From Lachnospiraceae bacterium UBA1778 (GTDB lineage: Bacteria > Bacillota > Clostridia > Lachnospirales > Lachnospiraceae), in NCBI GenBank assembly GCA_002315255.1, contig DCGM01000041.1:31131-38327 (forward strand): a stretch of DNA of 7,197 nt, written 5' to 3'. The number at the start of each line of letters is the position of its first letter. Positions within the stretch are counted from its first letter, which is position 1. Positions 1 to 5,746 of this stretch are shown here, one piece after another. Both the position numbers and the translations under genes were made by a program. Below the pieces are notes generated by a model. The model was not told the DNA's origin. It worked only from the letters and a program-made list of their open reading frames with translations, and ran no database searches.

Positions 1-2
1 GG

Positions 3-980
3 CACGAATCCCGCCGTATCGACAACCAGCTCCGCGGCCGTTCCGGCCGTCAGGGCGATCCGGGTGAATCGCGGTTCTATATCTCGCTGGAAGATGACCT
101 GATGCGCCTCTTCGGCGGCGACCGGCTGATGGCGATGTTCAATACGCTTGGCGTGGAGGACGGCCAGCAGATCGAGCATAAGATGCTTTCCGGCGCGATC
201 GAGAAGGCTCAGAAGCGCATTGAGTCGAACAACTACTCGATCCGTGAAAACCTCTTAAAATATGATGAAGTCATCAATGAACAGCGTGAAATCATCTATA
301 AGGAGCGCCGTCAGGTGCTCGATGGCGAGTCGATGCGCGACGTCGTCATGAAGATGGTCGGCGATGTCTGCGACAACATTGTCAGCTCGTGCATTTCCGA
401 CGATTTAAGCCCGCAGGAATGGGATCTTTCTGAACTGAACGGCCTTCTCACGCCGATCATCCCGATCGAGCCGGTGAAGCTGAGCCTTCAGGAAGTGGAG
501 AAATATAATAAGAGCAAGCTTTCGTATCTGATTCGCGAGCGTGCGGTCCGCCTCTATGAAGAAAAAGAAGCGGAGTTCCCGGAAGCTGAGCAGATGCGTG
601 AGATGGAGCGTGTCTTCCTGCTTCGCGCGATTGACCGGCATTGGATGGACCATATCGACGATATGGACCAGCTGCGTCAGGGTATCCACCTGATGGCGTA
701 CGGAAACCGCGATCCGCTGACCGAATATAAGATTGCAGGCTATGACATGTTCAACGGAATGATGGCCGGTATCCGTGAAGATACGGTTCGTTCTATCTAT
801 CATGTCCGTGTGGAACATCCGGAGGAGCGTGTCCAGGTGGCGAAGATCACCGGCACGAACAAGGACGCTTCTGCCATGAAAGCCCCGGTCAAACGCGGCA
901 GCGCGAAGGTTTATCCGAACGATCCCTGCCCGTGCGGAAGCGGAAAGAAATATAAGAACTGCCACGGAAGAGAAGCATAA
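3..980 (+). CDS. secA: Protein translocase ATPase SecA, C-terminal part (5' end outside window)
   Basis: SecA is the cytosolic motor ATPase that pushes unfolded secretory proteins through the SecYEG channel. The reading frame is open from the first full codon, so the visible 325 residues are only the C-terminal part; the ATG at 102 is internal. Visible residues 9-16 (QLRGRSGR) are helicase motif VI with its arginine finger, followed by GDPGESRFY. Next come the helical scaffold and wing regions, including WMDHIDDMDQLRQGI near residues 214-228 and the conserved DPLTEYK near 237-243. The protein ends with the zinc-binding tail: C309, C311, C320 and H321 form CxC-x8-CH, which in this family contacts SecB or ribosomes and lipids. 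A divergent linker precedes the tail. The gene ends in TAA, 103 bp before prfB. secA followed by prfB is a common order in Bacillota. The identification is secure; the missing N-terminal half with the Walker motifs cannot be checked. Confidence 0.98.
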   Translation, partial: HESRRIDNQLRGRSGRQGDPGESRFYISLEDDLMRLFGGDRLMAMFNTLGVEDGQQIEHKMLSGAIEKAQKRIESNNYSIRENLLKYDEVINEQREIIYKERRQVLDGESMRDVVMKMVGDVCDNIVSSCISDDLSPQEWDLSELNGLLTPIIPIEPVKLSLQEVEKYNKSKLSYLIRERAVRLYEEKEAEFPEAEQMREMERVFLLRAIDRHWMDHIDDMDQLRQGIHLMAYGNRDPLTEYKIAGYDMFNGMMAGIREDTVRSIYHVRVEHPEERVQVAKITGTNKDASAMKAPVKRGSAKVYPNDPCPCGSGKKYKNCHGREA

Positions 981-1010
981 GTGTGTCTTCGCAGAAGAAG
1001 CATAAGTGTG
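971..1010 (+). repeat. 15-bp direct repeat duplicating the secA stop region
   Basis: The 15 bases agaagcataagtgtg occur at 971-985, where they contain the secA stop codon TAA (978-980), and again at 996-1010. The spacing is exactly 25 bp. The second copy puts its TAA (1003-1005) in a different frame. The bases after each copy have diverged. This looks like an old 25-bp tandem duplication of the gene end. No mobile element surrounds it. Confidence 0.8.
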
Positions 1011-1019
1011 CCTCGAAGA

Positions 1020-1052
1020 CGGAACCGGCCGATGAGAAAATGGCGGATTCCG
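1020..1052 (+). other. Possible RNA hairpin in the secA-prfB spacer
   Basis: Bases 1020-1030 can pair with 1042-1052 in ten base pairs, with single-base bulges at G1028 and A1047 and an 11-base loop (1031-1041). It ends 31 bases before the prfB start. No run of T follows, so it is not a rho-independent terminator. Just upstream, GTCTTCG (985-991) is the perfect inverse of CGAAGAC (1014-1020), and a short alternative hairpin, TCTTC-gca-GAAGA (986-998), competes with it. An mRNA processing or attenuation role is possible but unproven; chance pairing in GC-rich DNA is a real alternative. Confidence 0.35.
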
Positions 1053-1083
1053 AGATAAACTGACAGAAAGAGATGGATTATTT

Positions 1084-2205
1084 ATGGTAGAGTTTGACCA
1101 GTTCAAGTACACGTTATCCCAGTACGACACCCCGATGAAGGAACTGAAGAGCGCACTTGCGCTGGATATGAAAAAAGAGCGGATTATGGAGCTTTCCATG
1201 TATATGGAAGACCCGAACTTCTGGAATGACGCGGAGAAATCTGCGAAGATCACGAAGGAGCTGAAGGGGCTTCAGGATACGGTCAAGCAGTATGAGACGC
1301 TCGAACAGCAGTATGAAGATATTTATACGCTCATTGACATGGGAACGGAAGAAAACGACCTTTCCATGGTCGAGGAGGTCGCGTCCGAACTTGCCACCTT
1401 TAAGGAAGAGTTCGAGGATCTCCGCACGACGACGCTTCTGTGCGACGAGTTTGACCACAATGATGCGACGCTGAAGTTAAATGCCGGCGCAGGCGGCACC
1501 GAGGCGTGCGACTGGTGCGGCATGCTTTACCGGATGTATACGCGCTGGTGTGAAAAGAAGGGGTACAGCATCGAAGTCCTCGATTATCAGGACGGCGATG
1601 AAGCGGGCGTGAAGTCTGTGACGATCCAGGTGACCGGCGAGAACGCATATGGCTTTTTACGCTCCGAGCACGGCGTCCACCGTCTCGTCCGTATCTCCCC
1701 GTTCAATGCAGTCGGTAAGCGAATGACCTCCTTCGTCGGCTGCGAAATCATGCCGGTCATCGAGCAGAGCCTCGATATCGAAATCCGGGACGAAGACATT
1801 AAGGTTGACGTTTTCCGTTCCTCCGGCGCCGGCGGACAGAAGGTCAATAAGACGAGCTCCGCAGTCCGTGTCACGCACCTTCCGACCGGTATCGTCGTCG
1901 CGTGCCAGGTTGAGCGGTCGCATTACCAGAACCTCGAAAAGGCGATGGAAATGCTGAAGGCGAAGCTCTATATGATGAAGAAGGAAGCGAACATGGCAGA
2001 GCTTTCCGAGATCCGCGGCGAAATGATGGAGAACGGCTGGGGCTCTCAGATCCGTTCGTACGTCTTCCAGCCGTACACGATGGTGAAGGATCTTCGGACG
2101 CAGGCGGAAACCGCCAATGTTCAGGCGGTGATGGACGGCGCATTGGATCCGTTCATGAACGCCTACTTAAAATGGATCCACACGGACCGGAAGGCTAATG
2201 AATAA
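1084..2205 (+). CDS. prfB: Peptide chain release factor 2 (RF2), without programmed frameshift
   Basis: RF2 recognises UAA and UGA stop codons in the ribosomal A site and triggers hydrolysis of peptidyl-tRNA. The 373-residue protein is close to the usual family length of about 365. SPF at 205-207 is the stop-codon recognition tripeptide specific to RF2 (RF1 has a PxT motif). GGQ at 250-252, inside GAGGQ, is the catalytic motif that enters the peptidyl-transferase centre; residue 246 is serine. The numbering of both motifs matches E. coli RF2. An N-terminal coiled-coil-rich domain covers roughly 1-115. Most bacteria control prfB by a +1 frameshift at CUU-UGA-C near codon 26. Here codon 25 is still CTT, but the next codon is GCG, so the gene is read straight through and that autoregulation is absent. 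An ATG at 1073 leads to a stop after five codons, so ATG 1084 is the start; its ribosome binding site is weak (gaaagag about 12 bases upstream). The last five codons and the TAA lie inside a tandem repeat. Confidence 0.97.
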   Translation: MVEFDQFKYTLSQYDTPMKELKSALALDMKKERIMELSMYMEDPNFWNDAEKSAKITKELKGLQDTVKQYETLEQQYEDIYTLIDMGTEENDLSMVEEVASELATFKEEFEDLRTTTLLCDEFDHNDATLKLNAGAGGTEACDWCGMLYRMYTRWCEKKGYSIEVLDYQDGDEAGVKSVTIQVTGENAYGFLRSEHGVHRLVRISPFNAVGKRMTSFVGCEIMPVIEQSLDIEIRDEDIKVDVFRSSGAGGQKVNKTSSAVRVTHLPTGIVVACQVERSHYQNLEKAMEMLKAKLYMMKKEANMAELSEIRGEMMENGWGSQIRSYVFQPYTMVKDLRTQAETANVQAVMDGALDPFMNAYLKWIHTDRKANE

Positions 2206-2262
2206 CCGGAAGGCTAATGAATAACCGGAAGGCCGATGAGCAGCCGGCAGACCAATGAGTAA
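2187..2262 (+). repeat. Four tandem 19-bp repeats spanning the prfB stop codon
   Basis: Units 1 and 2 (2187-2205 and 2206-2224) are identical: ccggaaggctaatgaataa. Units 3 (2225-2243) and 4 (2244-2262) are diverged copies, and cctgaaggggg at 2263-2273 may be the start of a fifth copy that now serves as the ribosome binding site of the next gene. Unit 1 encodes the prfB C-terminus (RKANE plus TAA). Because 19 is not a multiple of three, each later copy is shifted one frame. Each unit holds an ATG and, except in unit 4, a GGAAGG a few bases before it. No dyad symmetry or T-run suggests a terminator. Confidence 0.93.
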
Positions 2263-2266
2263 CCTG

Positions 2267-2273
2267 AAGGGGG
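2267..2273 (+). promoter_or_regulatory. Ribosome binding site of the RibU-like gene
   Basis: The sequence aaggggg lies nine bases before ATG 2283 and supports that start over the in-frame ATG codons at 2307 and 2310, which have no purine-rich site at a suitable distance. It lies where a fifth, diverged copy of the 19-bp repeat would begin. Confidence 0.7.
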
Positions 2274-2282
2274 CATCTTCTG

Positions 2283-3089
2283 ATGAACTTTTTAACTTTA
2301 AACCGGATGATGAATAAGTTTTCGCTGATTCTCGCTGAACACGATCATGACCACGAAGGACATGACCTCATCGAAGAGCTCGGGGAAAATCTTTCGTTTA
2401 TTCTGGTAGCGCTCGTCGTCACGATTGCGATCATTCTGCTGTCGAAGCTCATTGAAAGCATCGTCGTGAAAAAGGCCGGGGTTACCGTCGAAAAGCGCTG
2501 GACGGCGAAAAGAATTGCCGGCGTCGGGCTGTTCTCGGCGGTCGGCGGCGCATTGGCGCTCTTCGAGATCCCGCTTACATTTATCGTGCCGGGCTTTTAT
2601 CTTCTCGATTTTTCGGAAGTTGCGGGCATGATGGCCGCATTCCTTTTAGGACCGGTTGCAGGCGTTTTAGTCGAGTTTATTAAGACGATCATCCATATCC
2701 TGATTCACGGAACGCATTCGGCCTTTATCGGCGATTTCGGCGCATTTGTGATGGGAACGGTCTTTATCCTTCCGGCATCACTGATTTATTTGACAAATAA
2801 GACGCGGAAGAGAGCGCTTTTAGGACTGATTACGAGCACTTTCGTATTAGCTGCTTTCGGAGCAGCTTTTAACGCATTATATCTGATTCCGACGTTTGCA
2901 AAGCTGTATGGCATGGATATGGCGGGCATCATTGCGATGGGCACCGCGATCAATCCGGCCATCAAAGACACATGGTCGTTTATCGGCCTCGCGACAGTTC
3001 CGTTTAACCTTATTAAAGGAGTCGCGGTTTCGGTGATCGTCTTCTTCATTTACAAACCGCTGTCGACATTATATCGGAAGATTCACTGA
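2283..3089 (+). CDS. ribU: ECF transporter S component, RibU-like (riboflavin uptake), with His-rich N-terminal extension
   Basis: S components are membrane proteins that bind a vitamin and deliver it to a shared energy-coupling module (EcfA, EcfA' and EcfT, none in this window). Residues from about 77 to 268 match the RibU/YpaA pattern: a first helix ending before a short loop with a proline-rich turn (IPLTFIVPGF), then DFSEVAGMMAAFLLGPVAG (109-127), VEFIKTIIHIL, a conserved FVMGTVFILPASLIY (155-169), NALYLIP and, near the C-terminus, VPFNLIKGVAVSVI. Riboflavin is therefore the likely substrate, though binding specificity cannot be proved from motifs. The protein is longer than the usual 190-200 residues because of an extra N-terminal part: H20, H22, H24 and H27 in an acidic, histidine-rich stretch, then an added hydrophobic helix at about 38-60. 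The basic loop that follows (KK 63-64, KR 71-72) should be cytoplasmic, placing the histidine-rich tail outside. No FMN riboswitch fits in the 77-bp spacer before it. Its stop is 10 bp from tsaE. Confidence 0.78.
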   Translation: MNFLTLNRMMNKFSLILAEHDHDHEGHDLIEELGENLSFILVALVVTIAIILLSKLIESIVVKKAGVTVEKRWTAKRIAGVGLFSAVGGALALFEIPLTFIVPGFYLLDFSEVAGMMAAFLLGPVAGVLVEFIKTIIHILIHGTHSAFIGDFGAFVMGTVFILPASLIYLTNKTRKRALLGLITSTFVLAAFGAAFNALYLIPTFAKLYGMDMAGIIAMGTAINPAIKDTWSFIGLATVPFNLIKGVAVSVIVFFIYKPLSTLYRKIH

Positions 3090-3099
3090 TAGGAGCATT

Positions 3100-3537
3100 A
3101 TGTTACAAGTTTTAGAAACCTATTCCCCGGAAGAGACGCGGGCGCTCGGGAAGGCGCTTGGCGAACAGGCTTTTTCCGGTGAAGTTATCTGTTTAAACGG
3201 CGAGCTCGGAGTCGGAAAAACCGTGTTCGTCAAAGGGTTCGCGAAAGGGCTCGGCGTGAAGGAGGCAGTCGATTCTCCGACCTTCACGATTTTAAAGGAG
3301 TACCGTAGCGGACGGCTTCCCATGTATCATTTCGACGTGTACCGGATCGAAGAAGCGGAAGAGATGGAAGAAATCGGCTACCGCGAGTATTTCTACGGGG
3401 ACGGCGTCTCATTGATCGAATGGTCCACGCTGATCGCGGAGATCATTCCGAAGAACGCGCTTCGCGTGGTGATAGAAAAAGACCCGAAGAAGGGCGACGA
3501 TTACCGGAAGATTACGGTCGTCCGGTTTGAGGAGTAA
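3100..3537 (+). CDS. tsaE: tRNA threonylcarbamoyladenosine biosynthesis ATPase TsaE
   Basis: TsaE is the small P-loop ATPase that works with TsaB and TsaD to transfer threonylcarbamoyl from threonylcarbamoyl-AMP to A37 of ANN-decoding tRNAs (t6A). The 145-residue protein is of normal length. Walker A is GELGVGKT at 34-41 with K40 and T41. The family switch motif SPTF is at 59-62. YHFDVYR at 76-82 carries the conserved aspartate D79, and DGVSLIEW at 101-108 is the usual C-terminal signature. The start ATG 3100 has aggag four bases upstream and lies 10 bp after the ribU-like gene; the stop TAA is one base before the tsaB ATG, so translation is probably coupled. TsaD and TsaC, also needed for t6A, are not in the window and must be elsewhere. 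Confidence 0.97.
   Translation: MLQVLETYSPEETRALGKALGEQAFSGEVICLNGELGVGKTVFVKGFAKGLGVKEAVDSPTFTILKEYRSGRLPMYHFDVYRIEEAEEMEEIGYREYFYGDGVSLIEWSTLIAEIIPKNALRVVIEKDPKKGDDYRKITVVRFEE
3529..3534 (+). promoter_or_regulatory. Ribosome binding site that decides the tsaB start
   Basis: The sequence gaggag inside the end of tsaE lies four bases before ATG 3539. It overlaps an in-frame TTG at 3527, which would add four residues (MRSK) but would have no site of its own. ATG 3539 is therefore the chosen start. Confidence 0.8.
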
Positions 3538-3538
3538 A

Positions 3539-4315
3539 ATGAAGATTCTGGGAATCGAAAGCGCGTCAGTCACCGCCTCCGCCGGACTCATCGACGGAGA
3601 CCGCGTACTGGCCGAATTTACGACAAATTATCAGAAAACGCATTCCGAAACGCTCCTTCCGATGGTGGATGAGATCGTTCGGATGACAGAGACCGAGCTT
3701 TCGTCGATCGACGGAATCGCCGTTTCGGCAGGCCCGGGTTCATTCACCGGACTCCGGATCGGCGCTGCGACCGGAAAAGGTCTCGCGTTTGCGTTAGGAA
3801 AACCGATGATTGCAGTACCGACGCTCGAAGCCGTCGCGTACGGCTGCTTCGGCTCACAATATCTGCTTTGCCCGATTATGGACGCACGCCGCGAGGAAGT
3901 CTATACCGGGCTTTATGTATTTGAGGGCAATGAACTTCGGACGGTGGAGGCGCATTGCGCGCTGCCGCTCGTCGAACAGGTGAGACGCGCGGAGGAGGAA
4001 GCGGGAAAGCTTCAAAAAGAGATCCTTTATCTCGGCGACGGAGTCGCTGTATTTGAAGAAAAAATCCGTGCGATTTCCGCCCGCAAGCCGATCTTTTCCC
4101 CGGCGCCCGTCCGGTTCCAGCGCGGCGTTTCTGTCGCAGCGCTCGGCGAAAAAATGTTAAAAGAGGGAAAAGGAGTTTCCGCGAAAGATTTCCAGCCGAT
4201 CTACCTTCGGAAGTCACAGGCGGAACGGGAGCGCGAGGAGGCCGGCCTTTCGGTCACTCCGGACGACGCGTATCCGACGCTGGACCCGATCAATAAGATG
4301 AAGGAGCTTTTATGA
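3539..4315 (+). CDS. tsaB: tRNA threonylcarbamoyladenosine biosynthesis protein TsaB
   Basis: TsaB (YeaZ) is the non-catalytic ASKHA-fold partner that dimerises with TsaD and recruits TsaE for t6A synthesis. The 258-residue product begins MKILGIESAS, the usual N-terminal strand in which TsaB keeps a degenerate nucleotide-binding motif. It carries the family signature GPGSFTGLRIG at 65-75, GKGLAFALGKP at 79-89, PIMDARREEVYTGLY at 112-126, and the late YLRKSQAE at 222-229. It is slightly longer than the typical 220-240 residues because of an acidic C-terminal tail of about 25 residues. It follows tsaE by one base and its TGA overlaps the ATG of rimI (ATGA), a strong sign of a translationally coupled operon. 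Confidence 0.96.
   Translation: MKILGIESASVTASAGLIDGDRVLAEFTTNYQKTHSETLLPMVDEIVRMTETELSSIDGIAVSAGPGSFTGLRIGAATGKGLAFALGKPMIAVPTLEAVAYGCFGSQYLLCPIMDARREEVYTGLYVFEGNELRTVEAHCALPLVEQVRRAEEEAGKLQKEILYLGDGVAVFEEKIRAISARKPIFSPAPVRFQRGVSVAALGEKMLKEGKGVSAKDFQPIYLRKSQAEREREEAGLSVTPDDAYPTLDPINKMKELL
4301..4306 (+). promoter_or_regulatory. Ribosome binding site for the upstream rimI start
   Basis: The sequence aaggag lies five bases before ATG 4312 and inside the last codons of tsaB. It is among the best sites in the window and favours the longer rimI product over a start at ATG 4363. Confidence 0.75.
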
Positions 4316-4809
4316 GTTTCCCGGATGACATCAGCCGGCGGGCTGATAGCGGGGAACCGAAGATGGAAGCATCCATCCGCCCGATGGAGGCGCGGGATCT
4401 CGATGCTGTTTCACTGCTCGAGGAGCGGAGCTTCTCGATGCCGTGGAGCCGGAAAGAACTCGCAGAGTGTCTCGAAAAGGAATTCTACAGCTTCTATGTT
4501 GCGGAGCAGAACGGTGAACTTTTGGGCTACATCGGCTACTACCGGGTGTTCGACGAAGCGGATATCGCCACAGTCGCGGTCGCTGCGGAAGCGCGGCGGA
4601 GGGGGATCGGCGAGAGTCTGATGGAAGTCGCCCTCACGGAAGCCGGAATGCGCGGCTGCACGGTCGTTACGCTGGAAGTGCGCGACTCGAACGCGCCCGC
4701 GATTCATTTATACGAAAAACTCGGATTCCGCCAGGTCGGACTCCGGAAAGAATATTATCAGCACCCGACAGAGGACGCGCGGATTTATGCGCTCGCACTC
4801 GAAAAATGA
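4312..4809 (+). CDS. rimI: Ribosomal protein S18-alanine N-acetyltransferase RimI (GNAT family)
   Basis: RimI transfers acetyl from acetyl-CoA to the N-terminal alanine of ribosomal protein S18; in some bacteria it acts on other substrates. The GNAT core is clear: the acetyl-CoA pyrophosphate-binding loop RRRGIG at 95-100, LEVRDSN with E122 (matching catalytic Glu103 of E. coli RimI), and IHLYEKLGF with Y134 (matching Tyr115). The end YYQHPTEDARIYAL is also typical. The reading frame overlaps the tsaB stop and completes the usual tsaE-tsaB-rimI order. The first 17 residues (MSFPDDISRRADSGEPK) are not part of the usual family; M18 at position 4363 would give a 148-residue protein of normal length. 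I kept ATG 4312 because of its strong ribosome binding site and ATGA overlap, but the true start is open. The stop TGA is 13 bases before rnz. Confidence 0.94.
   Translation: MSFPDDISRRADSGEPKMEASIRPMEARDLDAVSLLEERSFSMPWSRKELAECLEKEFYSFYVAEQNGELLGYIGYYRVFDEADIATVAVAAEARRRGIGESLMEVALTEAGMRGCTVVTLEVRDSNAPAIHLYEKLGFRQVGLRKEYYQHPTEDARIYALALEK
4330..4347 (+). other. Perfect short hairpin in the 5' end of rimI
   Basis: Seven bases, ATCAGCC (4330-4336), pair perfectly with GGCTGAT (4341-4347) around a GGCG loop. It lies in the non-conserved first 17 codons of rimI, between the two possible start codons (4312 and 4363). It could modulate use of the downstream start, or it may be chance. No T-run follows, so it is not a terminator. 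Confidence 0.45.
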
Positions 4810-4822
4810 ATGAGGAACGAAA

Positions 4823-5734
4823 ATGATTGATGTCTGTCTTTTAGGAACAGGCGGCATGATGCCCCTGCCATACCGCTATCTCACATCGCTGCTGCTCCGC
4901 TATAACGGGAGCTCGATGATGATTGACTGCGGCGAGGGAACTCAGATGGCGCTCCGCCGGGCAGAGTTTTCGCCGAATCCGATCGATGTCATCTGCTTCA
5001 CGCATTACCATGGCGACCATATCAGCGGCCTCCCGGGCCTCCTTCTCACGATGGGCAATGCGGACCGCACCGAGCCGCTTACACTGATCGGTCCGAAGGG
5101 CTTAGAACGGGTTGTTTCCATGCTTCGTGTCGTGGCGCCCGAGCTTCCGTTCCCCATTGTTTTCCAGGAATTTTCCGGCGATTCTGCCGATTTTGAAATG
5201 AAAGGCTATAAAATCCACGCTTTCCGCGTCCAGCACAATGTCACCTGCTACGGCTATACCGTTTCGGTCGACCGGCTCGGAAAGTTTGACGTGGAGCGCG
5301 CGAAGGCCGCCAATGTCCCTCTGAAACTGTGGAACCGTCTCCAGCACGGCGAAACGGTCGAGAGCGATGGCATGGTATTCACGCCTGATATGGTGATGGG
5401 CGAAGCGCGAAAAGGTCTAAAAGTCTTATATGCGACCGATACGCGCCCGGTTCCCGCCATCATTGATAACGGAAAAGGCACGGATCTGATGGTCCTCGAA
5501 GGCATGTACGGCGATGACGAAAAGCTCGAACATGTAAAAGACCATAAGCATATGCTGATGTCGGAAGCCGCGAAGCTTGCGAAAGAAGCGGATACAGCTG
5601 AGCTCTGGCTCACGCATTTCAGCCCAGCCGAAGCGCGGCCAAAGGACTACGAGGAAAAGATACAGCAGATTTTCCCGGCCACGGTCATCCCGAAGGACGG
5701 CCACACGACCGAGTTGAACTTTTCGGAAGAATAA
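4823..5734 (+). CDS. rnz: Ribonuclease Z (tRNA 3'-processing endonuclease)
   Basis: RNase Z is a zinc-dependent metallo-beta-lactamase-fold nuclease that cuts pre-tRNA after the discriminator base so that CCA can be added. The 303-residue protein has normal length. The N-terminal LGTGGMMP (7-14) and MIDCGEGTQ (33-41) are typical of the family. The zinc-binding motif HxHxDH is H61-Y62-H63-G64-D65-H66, followed by the family's ISGLPGLL. Further candidate metal ligands are H138, D206 in YATDTRP and H265 in LTHFSP. The segment at about 150-180 (LGKFDVERAKAANVP, then LQHGETV) sits where the tRNA-binding flexible arm is found, though it lacks the glycine-proline pair often seen there. ATG 4823 has gaggaa (4812-4817) five bases upstream. 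It lies 13 bases after rimI and 12 before the next gene, so it is probably co-transcribed with the tRNA-modification genes. Confidence 0.95.
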   Translation: MIDVCLLGTGGMMPLPYRYLTSLLLRYNGSSMMIDCGEGTQMALRRAEFSPNPIDVICFTHYHGDHISGLPGLLLTMGNADRTEPLTLIGPKGLERVVSMLRVVAPELPFPIVFQEFSGDSADFEMKGYKIHAFRVQHNVTCYGYTVSVDRLGKFDVERAKAANVPLKLWNRLQHGETVESDGMVFTPDMVMGEARKGLKVLYATDTRPVPAIIDNGKGTDLMVLEGMYGDDEKLEHVKDHKHMLMSEAAKLAKEADTAELWLTHFSPAEARPKDYEEKIQQIFPATVIPKDGHTTELNFSEE

Positions 5735-5746
5735 GGAGAAACGGTC

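Noticed and set aside
1020..1052. Rho-independent terminator between secA and prfB
   Set aside because: A hairpin can form, but it is followed by gagataaactg rather than a T-run.
1073..1090. Five-codon mini-ORF (MDYLW, ending TAG) overlapping the prfB start
   Set aside because: It has no good ribosome binding site and is short enough to arise by chance, although its UAG stop would be read only by RF1.
405..1253. Long minus-strand open frame opposite secA and prfB (282 codons)
   Set aside because: It overlaps two well-supported genes, crosses their spacer and shows no recognisable domain. Long antisense frames are expected in DNA with this codon use.
2790..2795. TTGACA, a perfect -35-like hexamer inside the RibU-like gene
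   Set aside because: No acceptable -10 sequence lies 16-18 bases downstream, and the site is in the middle of a coding region.
978..5734. Absence of TAG stops in all seven genes with visible ends (only TAA and TGA)
   Set aside because: Seven genes are too few to claim avoidance; TAG is usually the rarest stop codon.
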